From Celeribacter sp. PS-C1 (GTDB lineage: Bacteria; Pseudomonadota; Alphaproteobacteria; Rhodobacterales; Rhodobacteraceae), in contig NZ_JAHXRW010000005.1 in assembly GCF_019429625.1 (NCBI RefSeq), positions 124,001 to 188,000 of the forward strand: a stretch of DNA of 64,000 bases. Reading direction: 5' to 3'. The position numbers and the translations under genes are program-made. Shown piece after piece: positions 44,803 to 53,752 of the stretch. The notes beneath the pieces are model-generated. The model was not told the origin of the DNA. It did no database searches and saw nothing but the letters and a program-made list of their open reading frames with translations. The stretch's first letter is position 1. The number at the start of each line of letters is the position of its first letter.

Positions 44803-45576
44803 TTACAATCCTGTCTGTTTCAGGGTGTCTGTGAGGATGGGCGCTAAAAGTGCGGCCCAATGGGCTTGCCCTTCCGGTGTTTCGATCAGATCTGAGCGCA
44901 GTTCGATCAACAGGTTCAATCGCCCGTGGTGCAGCGCATGGCGGTCGATGGCATCCCCCGGCAGGTGGCCGTCATAGGGCTCGTTGTCGCCGATGACCAA
45001 GCGTTCGCCGATCTTATCGGCCTCTGCCTTTAGTGCCTCGGAGGCTTCGAGCGCTGCGATGAAAGGCGCGGTGAAGCGTTTGTCATAGGCCGACAGTATC
45101 CCGATCTGCCAAGGGCGACGCGGGCGGTTTTTGAGTTGCGGCGTGAAACTATGCACCGCGCAGATCACGACATCGTCACGCGCAGCACATAGCGTTTCAT
45201 AGGCGTCATGATAGGGCCGATGAAATAGCTCCAAACGCCGCTCGACTTCGGACGCATCGGCGTGGCGGTTGGCGGGAATGATCGTCCCGTCATAAAGTTT
45301 CATCACCAGAGTCGGGTCATCCTCGCCCCGGTTCGGGTCGATTACGAGGCGGGAGAAATCGGTGTGGATCATCGGGCTGTCCAAAAGGCGGGCCAACTCG
45401 CGGCTCACCCCCAGCGCGCCGATGTCATAGGCGATATGTCGGGCCATGTCCTTGGCGCCAAGCCCAAGATCCGGGCCGATCTCCTCTGGCACCCGATTGG
45501 TGGCGTGATCGCAGGTGACAAGCCAACGTCCGCTTCGGTTTTCACCAAGAGCATGATAAGGAGGGGATAAGGTCAT
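44803..45576 (-). CDS. N-formylglutamate amidohydrolase family protein
   Basis: This is a 257-residue metal-dependent amidohydrolase family member. SGRWLVTCDHATNRVPEEIG lies near 15-34 (the His metal-ligand region), DFSRLVIDPNRGEDDPTLV near 74-92, and VICAVHSFTPQLKNR near 125-139. In histidine breakdown HutG-type members split N-formylglutamate, but many genomic copies of this family, including this one, are not next to hut genes. ATG 45576 has an AAGGTGA site. It is the first gene of the five-gene leftward cluster and divergent from pyk. Confidence 0.83.
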   Translation of the reverse strand: MTLSPPYHALGENRSGRWLVTCDHATNRVPEEIGPDLGLGAKDMARHIAYDIGALGVSRELARLLDSPMIHTDFSRLVIDPNRGEDDPTLVMKLYDGTIIPANRHADASEVERRLELFHRPYHDAYETLCAARDDVVICAVHSFTPQLKNRPRRPWQIGILSAYDKRFTAPFIAALEASEALKAEADKIGERLVIGDNEPYDGHLPGDAIDRHALHHGRLNLLIELRSDLIETPEGQAHWAALLAPILTDTLKQTGL

Positions 45577-45715
45577 TTTTGCGTCACCTTTCGCTTTCAT
45601 ATCTCCCTTAAGCGGTTTCTTGGCAGTGTGCCAGTTGTCATACGCTAACATTTACTGCATAGAGAGCGTGGCCCGCGACAATGATGCGATGGAAAGAAAA
45701 GGACTATCGGCAGAT

Positions 45716-47164
45716 ATGAGACGTCTTCGGAATGTAAAAATCGTGGCCACGCTGGGCCCCGCCTCCAATGATTACGACACGATCCGCGCCCTGTCAGAAG
45801 CCGGCGCGGATGTGTTCCGTCTGAACATGAGCCATGGCGATCACGAGGAAATCCGTGCCCGCCATGCCATCATCCGCAAAATTGAAACCGACCTCGGTCG
45901 CCCGATCGCCATTCTGGCGGATTTGCAGGGGCCGAAACTGCGGGTCGGCAAGTTCGGCTCTGGCGCGCATGATCTCGAGGAGGGCGACAAGTTCCGCCTT
46001 GATCTCGACGATGCGCCGGGCAACGGGGTTCGCGTGCAACTGCCGCATCCGGAAATCTTCGCAGCGTTGAAACCCGGCTCCTCGCTGTTGGTCAACGATG
46101 GCAAAATCCGCCTCAAGGTTGAAGACTGCGGCCCGGATTACGCGGATTGCGTGGTCACCGTTGGCGGCACGATTTCTGACCGCAAAGGCGTGAACGTGCC
46201 CGACGTGGTGCTGCCGCTGGCCGCCCTGTCGCCGAAAGACCGCAAAGACCTCGAATTCGTCTGCGAGTTGGGCGTGGATTGGGTCGCGCTCTCCTTTGTG
46301 CAACGTCCCGAAGATATGCTGGAAGCCAAGGATCTGGTGAAAGGTCGCGCCTCCGTTCTGGCGAAGATCGAAAAACCGGCGGCTGTCGATGCTTTCGAAG
46401 ACATCCTCGCGGTGTCCGACGGGATCATGGTGGCGCGCGGTGATCTTGGTGTCGAATTGCCGGTGCAGGCCGTGCCGCCGATCCAGAAACGCCTGACGCG
46501 CCGCTGCCGCGCAGTGGCCAAACCGGTGATCGTGGCGACCCAGATGCTTGAGAGCATGATCGAAAGCCCGATGCCGACCCGTGCCGAGGTCTCTGACGTG
46601 GCAACCGCCATTTACGAGGGCGCAGATGCGATCATGTTGTCGGCGGAATCTGCCGCGGGCAATTACCCTATTGATGCAGTGACTACGATGAACAACGTGG
46701 CTGTGTCGGTGGAAAGCGATCCGGTCTACCGCGACGTGCTTGATGCCTCGCGCGCCGGGATCAAGCGCAACACCACCGCCGATGCCATCGTGTCGGCTGC
46801 GCGTGAGATCGCGGAAACCACCGATGTCAAAGCCGTGGTTTGCTATTCCGAGAGCGGCACCACCGCGGCGCTGACCGCCCGTGAACGTCCGCATGTGCCG
46901 ATCATCGCCATGACCTCTCGTCGCAACACCGCGCGCAAGCTCTGCCTCTATTGGGGCATGCATTGCGTGATGACCGGTGAAGTGGAGCGGTTTAAAATGG
47001 CCGTGGTCAATGCGGCCCGCGCCGCGCGCACCTCGGGCTTCGCGACCGAAGAGGACAAGATTGTGGTGATTGCGGGCATTCCGTTCAACCATCCGGGGTC
47101 GACCAACATTCTGCGTGTCGCGCCTTGCGAAGAGCGCCTGATCTTCAACACCGACCCGGAATAA
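45716..47164 (+). CDS. pyk: Pyruvate kinase
   Basis: This is a 482-residue glycolytic enzyme making pyruvate and ATP from phosphoenolpyruvate and ADP. RNVKIVATLGPASNDYD opens it, RLNMSHGDHEE lies near 34-44, and the catalytic Lys is in ASVLAKIEKPAAVD. The signature VARGDLGVELP and the ATQMLESMI segment follow. ATG 45716 was chosen to match the usual family start (MRRLRNVKIV); in-frame ATG 45689 is possible. It is followed closely by a small membrane gene on the same strand. Confidence 0.95.
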   Translation: MRRLRNVKIVATLGPASNDYDTIRALSEAGADVFRLNMSHGDHEEIRARHAIIRKIETDLGRPIAILADLQGPKLRVGKFGSGAHDLEEGDKFRLDLDDAPGNGVRVQLPHPEIFAALKPGSSLLVNDGKIRLKVEDCGPDYADCVVTVGGTISDRKGVNVPDVVLPLAALSPKDRKDLEFVCELGVDWVALSFVQRPEDMLEAKDLVKGRASVLAKIEKPAAVDAFEDILAVSDGIMVARGDLGVELPVQAVPPIQKRLTRRCRAVAKPVIVATQMLESMIESPMPTRAEVSDVATAIYEGADAIMLSAESAAGNYPIDAVTTMNNVAVSVESDPVYRDVLDASRAGIKRNTTADAIVSAAREIAETTDVKAVVCYSESGTTAALTARERPHVPIIAMTSRRNTARKLCLYWGMHCVMTGEVERFKMAVVNAARAARTSGFATEEDKIVVIAGIPFNHPGSTNILRVAPCEERLIFNTDPE

Positions 47165-47176
47165 CGGCAGGGTCGC

Positions 47177-47413
47177 GTGACGACGGATTTTCTTCTTGTG
47201 TTGGGCGCGGTGCTTGTCTTGCTCGCCGTGCCCAATGCCATCAAAGCCTTCTCTGAGGCGCGTCCCCCGCGCCTGGCCATCGGTATGCTGTTGATCGGCG
47301 GTGCGATGTTTGTCTCTGCGCTGATCCTGCATCCGGAAGGCTATAGCTTCGCAGACATCCCAGATGCTTTGATGCGGGTTTTGATGCGAATTCTGCGGTT
47401 TTTCGAAGAGTAA
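47177..47413 (+). CDS. Small two-helix membrane protein
   Basis: This is a 78-residue protein with two hydrophobic helices ([19 protein letters not shown] and [19 protein letters not shown]) joined by a basic loop, ending in a charged tail. The start is GTG 47177, 12 bases after pyk. I do not recognise the family beyond 'small membrane protein next to pyk', which recurs in Rhodobacterales as far as I recall. Confidence 0.65.
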   Translation: MTTDFLLVLGAVLVLLAVPNAIKAFSEARPPRLAIGMLLIGGAMFVSALILHPEGYSFADIPDALMRVLMRILRFFEE

Positions 47414-47531
47414 CCGCCACAAAGACTTGCCAATAGAGGTTTTCGGCTGTAATGGCAGCCGCTCATGGGGCGCGTCCGGCGATATGGCATGCCGAGTCGC
47501 GCTGATAACCATCGAACCAAAGGAGATGGAA
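47414..47531 (+). promoter_or_regulatory. Leader region of rpmI-rplT
   Basis: This 118-base gap precedes rpmI. It holds a small hairpin, CGGCTG / CAGCCG at 47444-47461, and AAGGAG at the end. infC, the usual first gene of this operon, is not upstream, so a promoter must be here or in pyk. L20 autoregulation of such leaders is known elsewhere; a binding site cannot be recognised by eye. Confidence 0.4.
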
Positions 47532-47732
47532 ATGCCTAAGATGAAGACAAAGTCGAGCGCCAAAAAGCGCTTCAAAATGACCGCCACTGGCAAGGTCAAA
47601 GCAGGTCAGGCCGGCAAACGCCACGGCATGATCAAACGCACCACGAAATTTATCCGTGACGCACGTGGCACGACCACGCTCTCCGCACCCGATGCGAAGA
47701 TCGTGAAGTCCTACATGCCCTACAACCGCTAA
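47532..47732 (+). CDS. rpmI: 50S ribosomal protein L35
   Basis: This is a 66-residue, strongly basic protein. [20 protein letters not shown] is the standard L35 N-terminus. ATG 47532 was chosen from the AAGGAG site 7 bases upstream, although the open frame starts at 47427. It is co-transcribed with rplT 16 bases later. Confidence 0.97.
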   Translation: MPKMKTKSSAKKRFKMTATGKVKAGQAGKRHGMIKRTTKFIRDARGTTTLSAPDAKIVKSYMPYNR

Positions 47733-47748
47733 TTAGGGAGAGAGACAC

Positions 47749-48111
47749 ATGTCCCGCACCAAAGGTGGTACCGTTACCCACGCCCGTCACAAAAAAGTTC
47801 TGAAGGCCGCTAAAGGTTACTACGGCGCCCGTTCCCGGAACTTCCGCACTGCGACCCAGGCCGTCGACAAGGCGAACCAATACGCGACCCGCGACCGTAA
47901 AGCCCGCAAGCGCAACTTCCGCGCTCTGTGGATCCAGCGTATCAACGCCGCTGTGCGTTCGCATGACGAAGCGCTGACCTACTCCAAATTCATCAACGGC
48001 CTCGCACTGGCTGGCATCGAAGTGGACCGTAAAGTCCTCGCCGATCTCGCCATCCACGAGCCGGATGCGTTTGGTGCCATCGTCGATAAGGCGAAGGCCG
48101 CGCTCGCGTAA
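47749..48111 (+). CDS. rplT: 50S ribosomal protein L20
   Basis: This is a 120-residue protein. [20 protein letters not shown] at the start and [20 protein letters not shown] around 61-80 are diagnostic. L20 binds 23S rRNA early in large-subunit assembly and in some bacteria represses its own operon. A terminator at 48140 separates it from pheS. Confidence 0.97.
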   Translation: MSRTKGGTVTHARHKKVLKAAKGYYGARSRNFRTATQAVDKANQYATRDRKARKRNFRALWIQRINAAVRSHDEALTYSKFINGLALAGIEVDRKVLADLAIHEPDAFGAIVDKAKAALA

Positions 48112-48139
48112 GCTCCCCCACAAGGGAACGAACATTTTT

Positions 48140-48181
48140 GAAGCCGCGGACCTCATGGGGTCTCGCGGCTTCTTGTCTTTT
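48140..48181 (+). terminator. Terminator after rplT
   Basis: A nine-base stem (GAAGCCGCG / CGCGGCTTC) with a 15-base loop is followed by TTGTCTTTT. It ends 47 bases before pheS, so pheS probably has its own promoter or relies on read-through. Confidence 0.78.
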
Positions 48182-48228
48182 GGGTCTCCCGTGGTATCGA
48201 GGCGGTGGACAAAAACAGAGGGTTCGGG

Positions 48229-49299
48229 ATGGACGATCTGAAGAACAAATACCTCACCGCGATCTTGCAGGCGGGGGACGAGGCGACGCTTGAGGACATC
48301 CGTCTTCAGGCGGTCGGCAAAAAAGGCGAAGTGGCGCTCAAGATGCGCGAACTGGGCAAGATGAGCCCGGAAGAGCGTCAGGTCATGGGGCCGCAACTCA
48401 ACGCTTTGAAAGATGAAATCAACTCCGCGCTGGCTGCCAAGAAGGTCGCGCTGGAAGACGCCGCTTTAGATGCGCGTTTGGCGGAGGAATGGCTCGATGT
48501 CACGCTTCCGGGGCGTCAGCGTCCGCAGGGGACGATCCACCCGATCTCTCGCGTGTCTGAGGAAATCTACGCGATCTTCGCCGATCTCGGCTTTGCCGTC
48601 GCCGAAGGCCCGCAGATCGAAGACGATTTCCACAACTTCGATGCGCTCAACATCGCGCCGAACCACCCGGCGCGCCAAGAGCATGACACCTTCTACATGC
48701 ACCGCGCCGAAGGCGACGACCGTGCGCCGAACGTGCTGCGCACCCACACCTCGCCGGTGCAAATTCGGACCATGATCGACCAAGGCGCGCCGATCCGCAT
48801 CATCGCGCCGGGCCGTGTCTATCGCTCCGACTACGACCAAACCCACACGCCGATGTTCCACCAAGTTGAAGGCATGGCCATCGACAAGGACATCTCCATG
48901 GCGAACCTGAAATGGGTGCTCGAAGAGTTCTACACCGCGTTTTTCGGCACCAAGGTCAAAACCCGCTTCCGCGCCTCGCACTTCCCCTTCACGGAACCCT
49001 CCGCCGAGGTGGATGTGCAGTGCAAATGGGAAAACGGCACCGTGAGCGTGGGCGAGGGCGACGACTGGCTCGAAGTTCTGGGCTCCGGCATGATGCACCC
49101 CAAAGTCCTGACCGCTGGCGGCATCGACCCGCAAGAGTGGCAAGGCTTTGCCTTCGGCATGGGGATCGACCGTCTGGCGATGCTGAAATACGGCATCCCG
49201 GATTTGCGGGCCTTCTTTGACTCCGACCTGCGCTGGCTGCGGCACTATGGGTTTAGCGCTCTGGGCACGCCGACGCTGGCGGGGGGAATTCACGGCTAA
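48229..49299 (+). CDS. pheS: Phenylalanyl-tRNA synthetase alpha subunit
   Basis: This is a 356-residue class II synthetase subunit carrying the catalytic site. The N-terminal coiled coil (about 1-90) binds tRNA. Motif 2 region [10 protein letters not shown]-like ([20 protein letters not shown]) lies near 198-217, and motif 3 is in [17 protein letters not shown] near 311-327. ATG 48229 was chosen over 48205 by the AGAGGG site and family length. The stop overlaps the next ATG (TAATG), which couples it to the inserted ORF. Confidence 0.96.
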   Translation: MDDLKNKYLTAILQAGDEATLEDIRLQAVGKKGEVALKMRELGKMSPEERQVMGPQLNALKDEINSALAAKKVALEDAALDARLAEEWLDVTLPGRQRPQGTIHPISRVSEEIYAIFADLGFAVAEGPQIEDDFHNFDALNIAPNHPARQEHDTFYMHRAEGDDRAPNVLRTHTSPVQIRTMIDQGAPIRIIAPGRVYRSDYDQTHTPMFHQVEGMAIDKDISMANLKWVLEEFYTAFFGTKVKTRFRASHFPFTEPSAEVDVQCKWENGTVSVGEGDDWLEVLGSGMMHPKVLTAGGIDPQEWQGFAFGMGIDRLAMLKYGIPDLRAFFDSDLRWLRHYGFSALGTPTLAGGIHG

Positions 49300-49823
49300 T
49301 GGTAGATGCTGCACTCGACTGGAATGGAATGCTAATTACATTTCTCGCGCTGTTGGGCGGGGTCATCGTATATCTTTTTCAGAAGCGCGCAGATCGCACC
49401 GAGCAAATTCGTTCTCTGAAGAGAGAAATTTACGCGGAGTATTTGTCGTCTGTGCAGAAGTATCGTTTGCGTGTCTACCGAACAGACAAGCCAAGCGCTC
49501 GACACGAGGCGGTCGAAGAGTATTTTTCGGCGCAATACAGGGTGATGTGTTTTGCCCCTCGTTCTGTTGCCGAGGACACGCGAAAGTTTTCTTTGGCGTT
49601 CCGTGAATACATTGAACTGCTAAGGGCGCGCTATGAAGAAACTTGGAGAAAACGGCTCACAAAAGAACAATCAGCGGAGGGTTATTTTGTGAGGGCTGAA
49701 GAGAGATATGCTGAAACTCTAACGTCGTTGGTCAATTCAATGCGCGCAGACGCGTTAGGAGCCGATGAAGCCATTGGAGATCTCGGAGATCTCGTCACGG
49801 AACATATTCGAGGACAGAAATGA
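49299..49823 (+). CDS. Unknown single-helix membrane protein inserted between pheS and pheT
   Basis: This is a 174-residue protein of no family I recognise. A hydrophobic helix near 9-27 (NGMLITFLALLGGVIVYLF) is followed by a long charged helical region (RTEQIRSLKREIYAEYLSSV and onwards to RAEERYAETLTSLVNSMR). The start overlaps the pheS stop (TAATG) and the stop overlaps the pheT start (ATGA), so it is embedded in the operon without any gap. Its codon use is visibly A+T-richer than either neighbour, a sign of recent gain. The helix-plus-coil layout resembles small accessory proteins that act on the cell surface or in defence, but no function can be claimed. Confidence 0.75.
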   Translation: MVDAALDWNGMLITFLALLGGVIVYLFQKRADRTEQIRSLKREIYAEYLSSVQKYRLRVYRTDKPSARHEAVEEYFSAQYRVMCFAPRSVAEDTRKFSLAFREYIELLRARYEETWRKRLTKEQSAEGYFVRAEERYAETLTSLVNSMRADALGADEAIGDLGDLVTEHIRGQK

Positions 49824-52213
49824 AATTCACACTCTCCTGGCTCAAAGAGCATCTGGAAACCGAGGCGAGCCTCGATGACATCCTTTACGCGCTGACCGAT
49901 CTCGGGCTTGAGGTCGAAGGCGTCGAAAACCCGCGCGACAAGCTTAAGGGTTTTAAACTCGTCAAGGTCAAAGAGGCCGTGCAGCACCCCGACGCCGACA
50001 AGCTTCGGGTCTGTCAGGTCGAGACGGACGAGGGCATGACCCAGATCGTCTGTGGCGCGCCCAATGCCCGTGCGGGGATCACCGCCGTTTTGGCGAAACC
50101 CGGCATGTATATCCCCGGCCTCGACATCACCATTTCCGTCGGCAAAATCCGCGGCGTCGAAAGCCATGGCATGATGGCCTCTGAGCGCGAGCTGGAGCTG
50201 TCGGACGAGCACAACGGCATCATCGAGCTGGAAGACGGCGAGATCGGCATGGAGTTCGCCGACTGGCTGGCGAAACATCAGCCGTCGAAGGTCGATCCGG
50301 TGATCGAGATCGCCATCACCCCGAACCGCCCCGACGCGTTGGGCGTGCACGGCATCGCACGCGATCTCGCGGCGCGGGGGCTTGGCACGTTGAAACCGCT
50401 CAAGGTGGAAACGGTCGAAGGGAAATTCCCGAACCCAATCTCGGTGGAGATCACCGAGGCCGCGAAAGACGGTTGTCATGTTTTTGGCGGTCGTCTGATC
50501 AAAGGCGTCAAGAACGGCCCCTCTCCCAAGTGGTTGCAGGATCGGCTCACTGCGATTGGCCTGCGCCCGATCTCCATTCTGGTCGATGTGACCAACTTCT
50601 TCACCTACGACCGCAACCGCCCGCTGCACGTCTTTGACGCGGCGACGGTGGAGGGCGGTCTGGTGATCGACCGCGCGAAAGGCGGCGAGGAGTTGCTGGC
50701 GCTCGACGAGAAGACCTACAAAATGCCGGAAGGCGCGATGTGCATCTTCTCCGGCGGCAAGGTCGAGAGCATCGGCGGCATCATGGGCGGCGAAGAGACC
50801 GGCTGTACGGATGAGACCACCGATGTGTTCGTCGAAGCGGCGTTCTGGAACCATCTCGACATCGCCAAAGGCGGCCGTGCGCTCAAGATCAATTCGGACG
50901 CGCGTTACCGCAACGAGCGCGGCATCGACCCGGCCTACAACATGCAGGCGCTGGACGATGCAACCGCGATGATTTTGGAACTTTGCGGGGGAGAGGCCTC
51001 TGAGGTTGTCGTCGCGGGCGAAGTGCCGGACGTGTCCCGCGCCTATCACCTCGACACCGACCGGGTGCAATCGCTTGTCGGCATGGACATCCCGGCGGAA
51101 CGTCAGGTGGCCATTCTGGAGTCCTTGGGCTTCGTGATGGACGGCGATATGGCGCAAGTGCCGAGCTGGCGTCCTGACGTTCTGGGCGAGGCCGATCTGG
51201 TCGAAGAGGTCGCCCGTGTCGAAAGCCTGACGCATTTGGAGCCGAAGCCGATGAAACGCCCCTCCGGCGTGGCAAAGCAAATCCTGACGCCGATGCAGGT
51301 GCGTGAATCTTCCGCGCGCCATCAGGCGGCGGGTCTCGGGTTCAATGAATGCGTGACCTACAGCTTCATCGACCAGAAATCCGCGGAACTCTTCGGTGGC
51401 GGCACCGATGCGGTGCGTTTGGAAAACCCGATTTCCTCCGAGATGAGTCACATGCGCCCGGACCTTTTGCCCGGCCTTCTGGCGGCGGCGACACGCAACC
51501 AAGCGCGCGGCTTTGCCGACCTGAACCTGTTCGAATGCGGCCCTGCGTTCTTCGGTGGTGAGCCGGGCGAGCAGCGCGCGCAAATCTCCGGCCTGCGGGT
51601 CGGCGCGACGGGGGCAAAAGACGTGCATGGCGAACGCCGGACCTACGATCTTTATGACGCGAAAGCCGATGCGGAGGCCGTTTTGGCCGCCATCGGCGCG
51701 CCCGCCAAAGCGCAAATCCTGCGCGACACTTCGCCGTGGTTCCATCCGGGTCGTTCGGGCAAAATCTGCCTCGGTCCGAAAAAGGTTCTGGCTGAGTTCG
51801 GCGAGTTGCATCCGAAGGTTCTCAAAGAGATGGGCGTCAAAGGCACCGCCGTGGCCTTTACCGTTTACCTCGAAGAGGCCCCGATGCCGCGCGGCACTAA
51901 AATCGCACGATCGGCGTTTTTCACCAACGATCTGCAAGCGGTCGAACGCGACTTTGCCTTTGTCGTCGACAAGGGCGTCAACGCGCTTGATCTGGTGAAC
52001 GCAGCCGGGGGCGCCGACAAGGCGCTGATCGAAGAGGTGCGCGTCTTTGACGAGTTCATCGGCGGCTCTTTGGGCGAGGACAAGAAATCTCTCGCGATCA
52101 CCGTGCGCATTCAGCCCACGGGCGGGACGCTCAAGGAGAAAGACCTCGAAGAACTGTCGGCGAAGATCATCGCCAAGGTCGAAAAAGCCACCGGCGGCAC
52201 GCTGCGCGGCTGA
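49820..52213 (+). CDS. pheT: Phenylalanyl-tRNA synthetase beta subunit
   Basis: This is a 797-residue beta subunit. The N-terminal EMAP-II-like OB domain includes GFKLVKVKEAVQHPDADKLR near 36-55 and IVCGAPNAR near 75-83. B3/B4 editing and B5 domains follow, and an anticodon-binding (FDX-ACB) domain is at the C-terminus (TRAL-like SAFFTNDLQAVERDFAFVVD near 698-717). It edits misacylated tyrosine. Length is standard. The start overlaps the stop of the inserted ORF. Confidence 0.96.
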   Translation: MKFTLSWLKEHLETEASLDDILYALTDLGLEVEGVENPRDKLKGFKLVKVKEAVQHPDADKLRVCQVETDEGMTQIVCGAPNARAGITAVLAKPGMYIPGLDITISVGKIRGVESHGMMASERELELSDEHNGIIELEDGEIGMEFADWLAKHQPSKVDPVIEIAITPNRPDALGVHGIARDLAARGLGTLKPLKVETVEGKFPNPISVEITEAAKDGCHVFGGRLIKGVKNGPSPKWLQDRLTAIGLRPISILVDVTNFFTYDRNRPLHVFDAATVEGGLVIDRAKGGEELLALDEKTYKMPEGAMCIFSGGKVESIGGIMGGEETGCTDETTDVFVEAAFWNHLDIAKGGRALKINSDARYRNERGIDPAYNMQALDDATAMILELCGGEASEVVVAGEVPDVSRAYHLDTDRVQSLVGMDIPAERQVAILESLGFVMDGDMAQVPSWRPDVLGEADLVEEVARVESLTHLEPKPMKRPSGVAKQILTPMQVRESSARHQAAGLGFNECVTYSFIDQKSAELFGGGTDAVRLENPISSEMSHMRPDLLPGLLAAATRNQARGFADLNLFECGPAFFGGEPGEQRAQISGLRVGATGAKDVHGERRTYDLYDAKADAEAVLAAIGAPAKAQILRDTSPWFHPGRSGKICLGPKKVLAEFGELHPKVLKEMGVKGTAVAFTVYLEEAPMPRGTKIARSAFFTNDLQAVERDFAFVVDKGVNALDLVNAAGGADKALIEEVRVFDEFIGGSLGEDKKSLAITVRIQPTGGTLKEKDLEELSAKIIAKVEKATGGTLRG

Positions 52214-52237
52214 GGCTCAGGCCATTGGACGGAAAAG

Positions 52238-52266
52238 AAACGGCGCCTCAACGGGCGCCGTTTTTT
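52238..52266 (+). terminator. Terminator after pheT
   Basis: A ten-base stem (AAACGGCGCC / GGCGCCGTTT) with a 6-base loop ends in TTTTTT. It also encodes the last residues of the convergent GT39-like gene, so the two genes share this DNA. Confidence 0.9.
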
Positions 52267-53747
52267 AATGGGATGATGATATAGGGCACATCGCGGGTCA
52301 CGTCGGGGTCTTCGAAGCGGTAGGGGAGGGTCGCGACGCTCAAGGGGCCAAGCTCTGCGATCTGCGGAGTCAGACCATGGATCGCGAGTTTGCGCGCGAT
52401 CTTTTCAGGTTCTTCGATGCCGATCACGACAATGCGCTCCAGATCTTCTGGGATTGAGCCGCCGGGTTGCGCGGGCAAAGCGGTCCACGAGGGGCGCAGA
52501 TACTTCAAGTTGCCGGGATAGTAGAAATTGAAACTGACCACTGCGGGCGGTGCGGCGCCTTCGGGCAGGTCCTCTTCGATGCGCTGAGCGAGGGTTTCGA
52601 TGTCGAGAGAGTCGCTTCCGGCGCCGCGCAGCCGTGTGTCGGTGATGGCGACGATGATCAGAACCGCAAGACCGGCGCAAAACCGAAGCGCATTTCGCGT
52701 GATACGAGGGCTGAGCGTGGGCGCGACCCAAAGCATGAGACCGAAGGCGAAAGAGATCAGCAAGGGGATGAGCCAGCGCGCTTGAACGTCTGTGACGCCA
52801 AAGCCGATCACCGGAATCGCGACGATGGCCAGACCAGCGAGGCCGGACAGCAGCATCCAGCGCGCGAGCAAAGGCGCGGGACCGATCGCAAAGATGCGCC
52901 GCCCATAGGGAAGGCGCAGACAGATCAGCGTCAGCAGGAGCAGGATGAGCCCGGCCAAGGTTTCCAGCAGCATGGTTGTCACACCAATGAGCGGGCGCGG
53001 CAGGGCAGTCAGGTCGGAGGGTCTGTAAAGCGTTTCACTGGTCGAGGTTGCCATATCCGGATGGGTCAAAATCCAGCCAATGGGCAAGACGAGAATGGCC
53101 GCGGCAATGCCAAAGGTCAGAATCAAATCCTTGCGCCAGAACGCCCTGCGCATCTCCGGAAACAGGCCAGCGGTCAGCAACAGAGGCAAGGGGAACAGCC
53201 AGAAGTTATATTTCGTAATGCCGCCAAGCCCGAGCGCCAGTCCCAACAAAACCGCGTGCGCCAGATGGTGTTCGCCTTTTTCGGCGGCGGCCAGACGGCG
53301 GGCGAAGACGTTAAGAGTGGCACCGATCAGAGCGAGCATGGCAATGCTGTGGGATCCGGCGCGCTGACCCTCCCAAGAGACGTTCGGCAACAACAGCAGT
53401 GAGAGCGTGATCAAGATGGCCAGTCGCACAGAAACGAGGCGGCGAAACCCGTCGAAGGTCAGGGCATAGGCTGCGAAAAGCAGGATGTTTTTGGGCAGGG
53501 CGATGGCGAATGTGGTTGGGCCGAACAAATCGAAGGCGAGCGCCTGAAACCAGTTGTAAAGCGGCGTCTGCGGACCATAGCCGAGACGATAGTCCTGCGC
53601 GAGAACGAACATTTCCGCTTCGTCGTACTCGAAGGTGCCGCCAAGCACGGTGCGCAAGACGGTCTGCAGCGCAAAATACGTGAAAAGCGTGATGAGAAAA
53701 AACGTGGCGTGTTGCTGGTCTTTCGAGGCCTGTGTCTGCGCGGTCAT
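52248..53747 (-). CDS. GT39-like membrane glycosyltransferase (copy 1)
   Basis: This is a 499-residue polytopic protein of the ArnT/PMT superfamily: about eleven hydrophobic helices and a soluble C-terminal part (about 390-499). The first periplasmic loop holds TFEYDEAEMFVLAQDYRLGY near 38-57, the place of the catalytic acid, and GPQTPLYNWFQALAF follows. It probably transfers a sugar from a polyprenyl carrier to a lipid, protein or polysaccharide at the periplasmic face. It is paralogous with the next gene, 5 bases upstream, and shares its layout throughout. The acceptor is unknown. Confidence 0.85.
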   Translation of the reverse strand: MTAQTQASKDQQHATFFLITLFTYFALQTVLRTVLGGTFEYDEAEMFVLAQDYRLGYGPQTPLYNWFQALAFDLFGPTTFAIALPKNILLFAAYALTFDGFRRLVSVRLAILITLSLLLLPNVSWEGQRAGSHSIAMLALIGATLNVFARRLAAAEKGEHHLAHAVLLGLALGLGGITKYNFWLFPLPLLLTAGLFPEMRRAFWRKDLILTFGIAAAILVLPIGWILTHPDMATSTSETLYRPSDLTALPRPLIGVTTMLLETLAGLILLLLTLICLRLPYGRRIFAIGPAPLLARWMLLSGLAGLAIVAIPVIGFGVTDVQARWLIPLLISFAFGLMLWVAPTLSPRITRNALRFCAGLAVLIIVAITDTRLRGAGSDSLDIETLAQRIEEDLPEGAAPPAVVSFNFYYPGNLKYLRPSWTALPAQPGGSIPEDLERIVVIGIEEPEKIARKLAIHGLTPQIAELGPLSVATLPYRFEDPDVTRDVPYIIIPLKNGAR

Positions 53748-53752
53748 CGTGT

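Noticed and set aside
45794-47599. 601-codon open frame on the minus strand
   Set aside because: It is antisense to pyk and rpmI; the predicted protein is His/Arg-rich nonsense typical of such shadows.
49682-51937. 751-codon open frame on the minus strand
   Set aside because: It is antisense to pheT and shows no family features.
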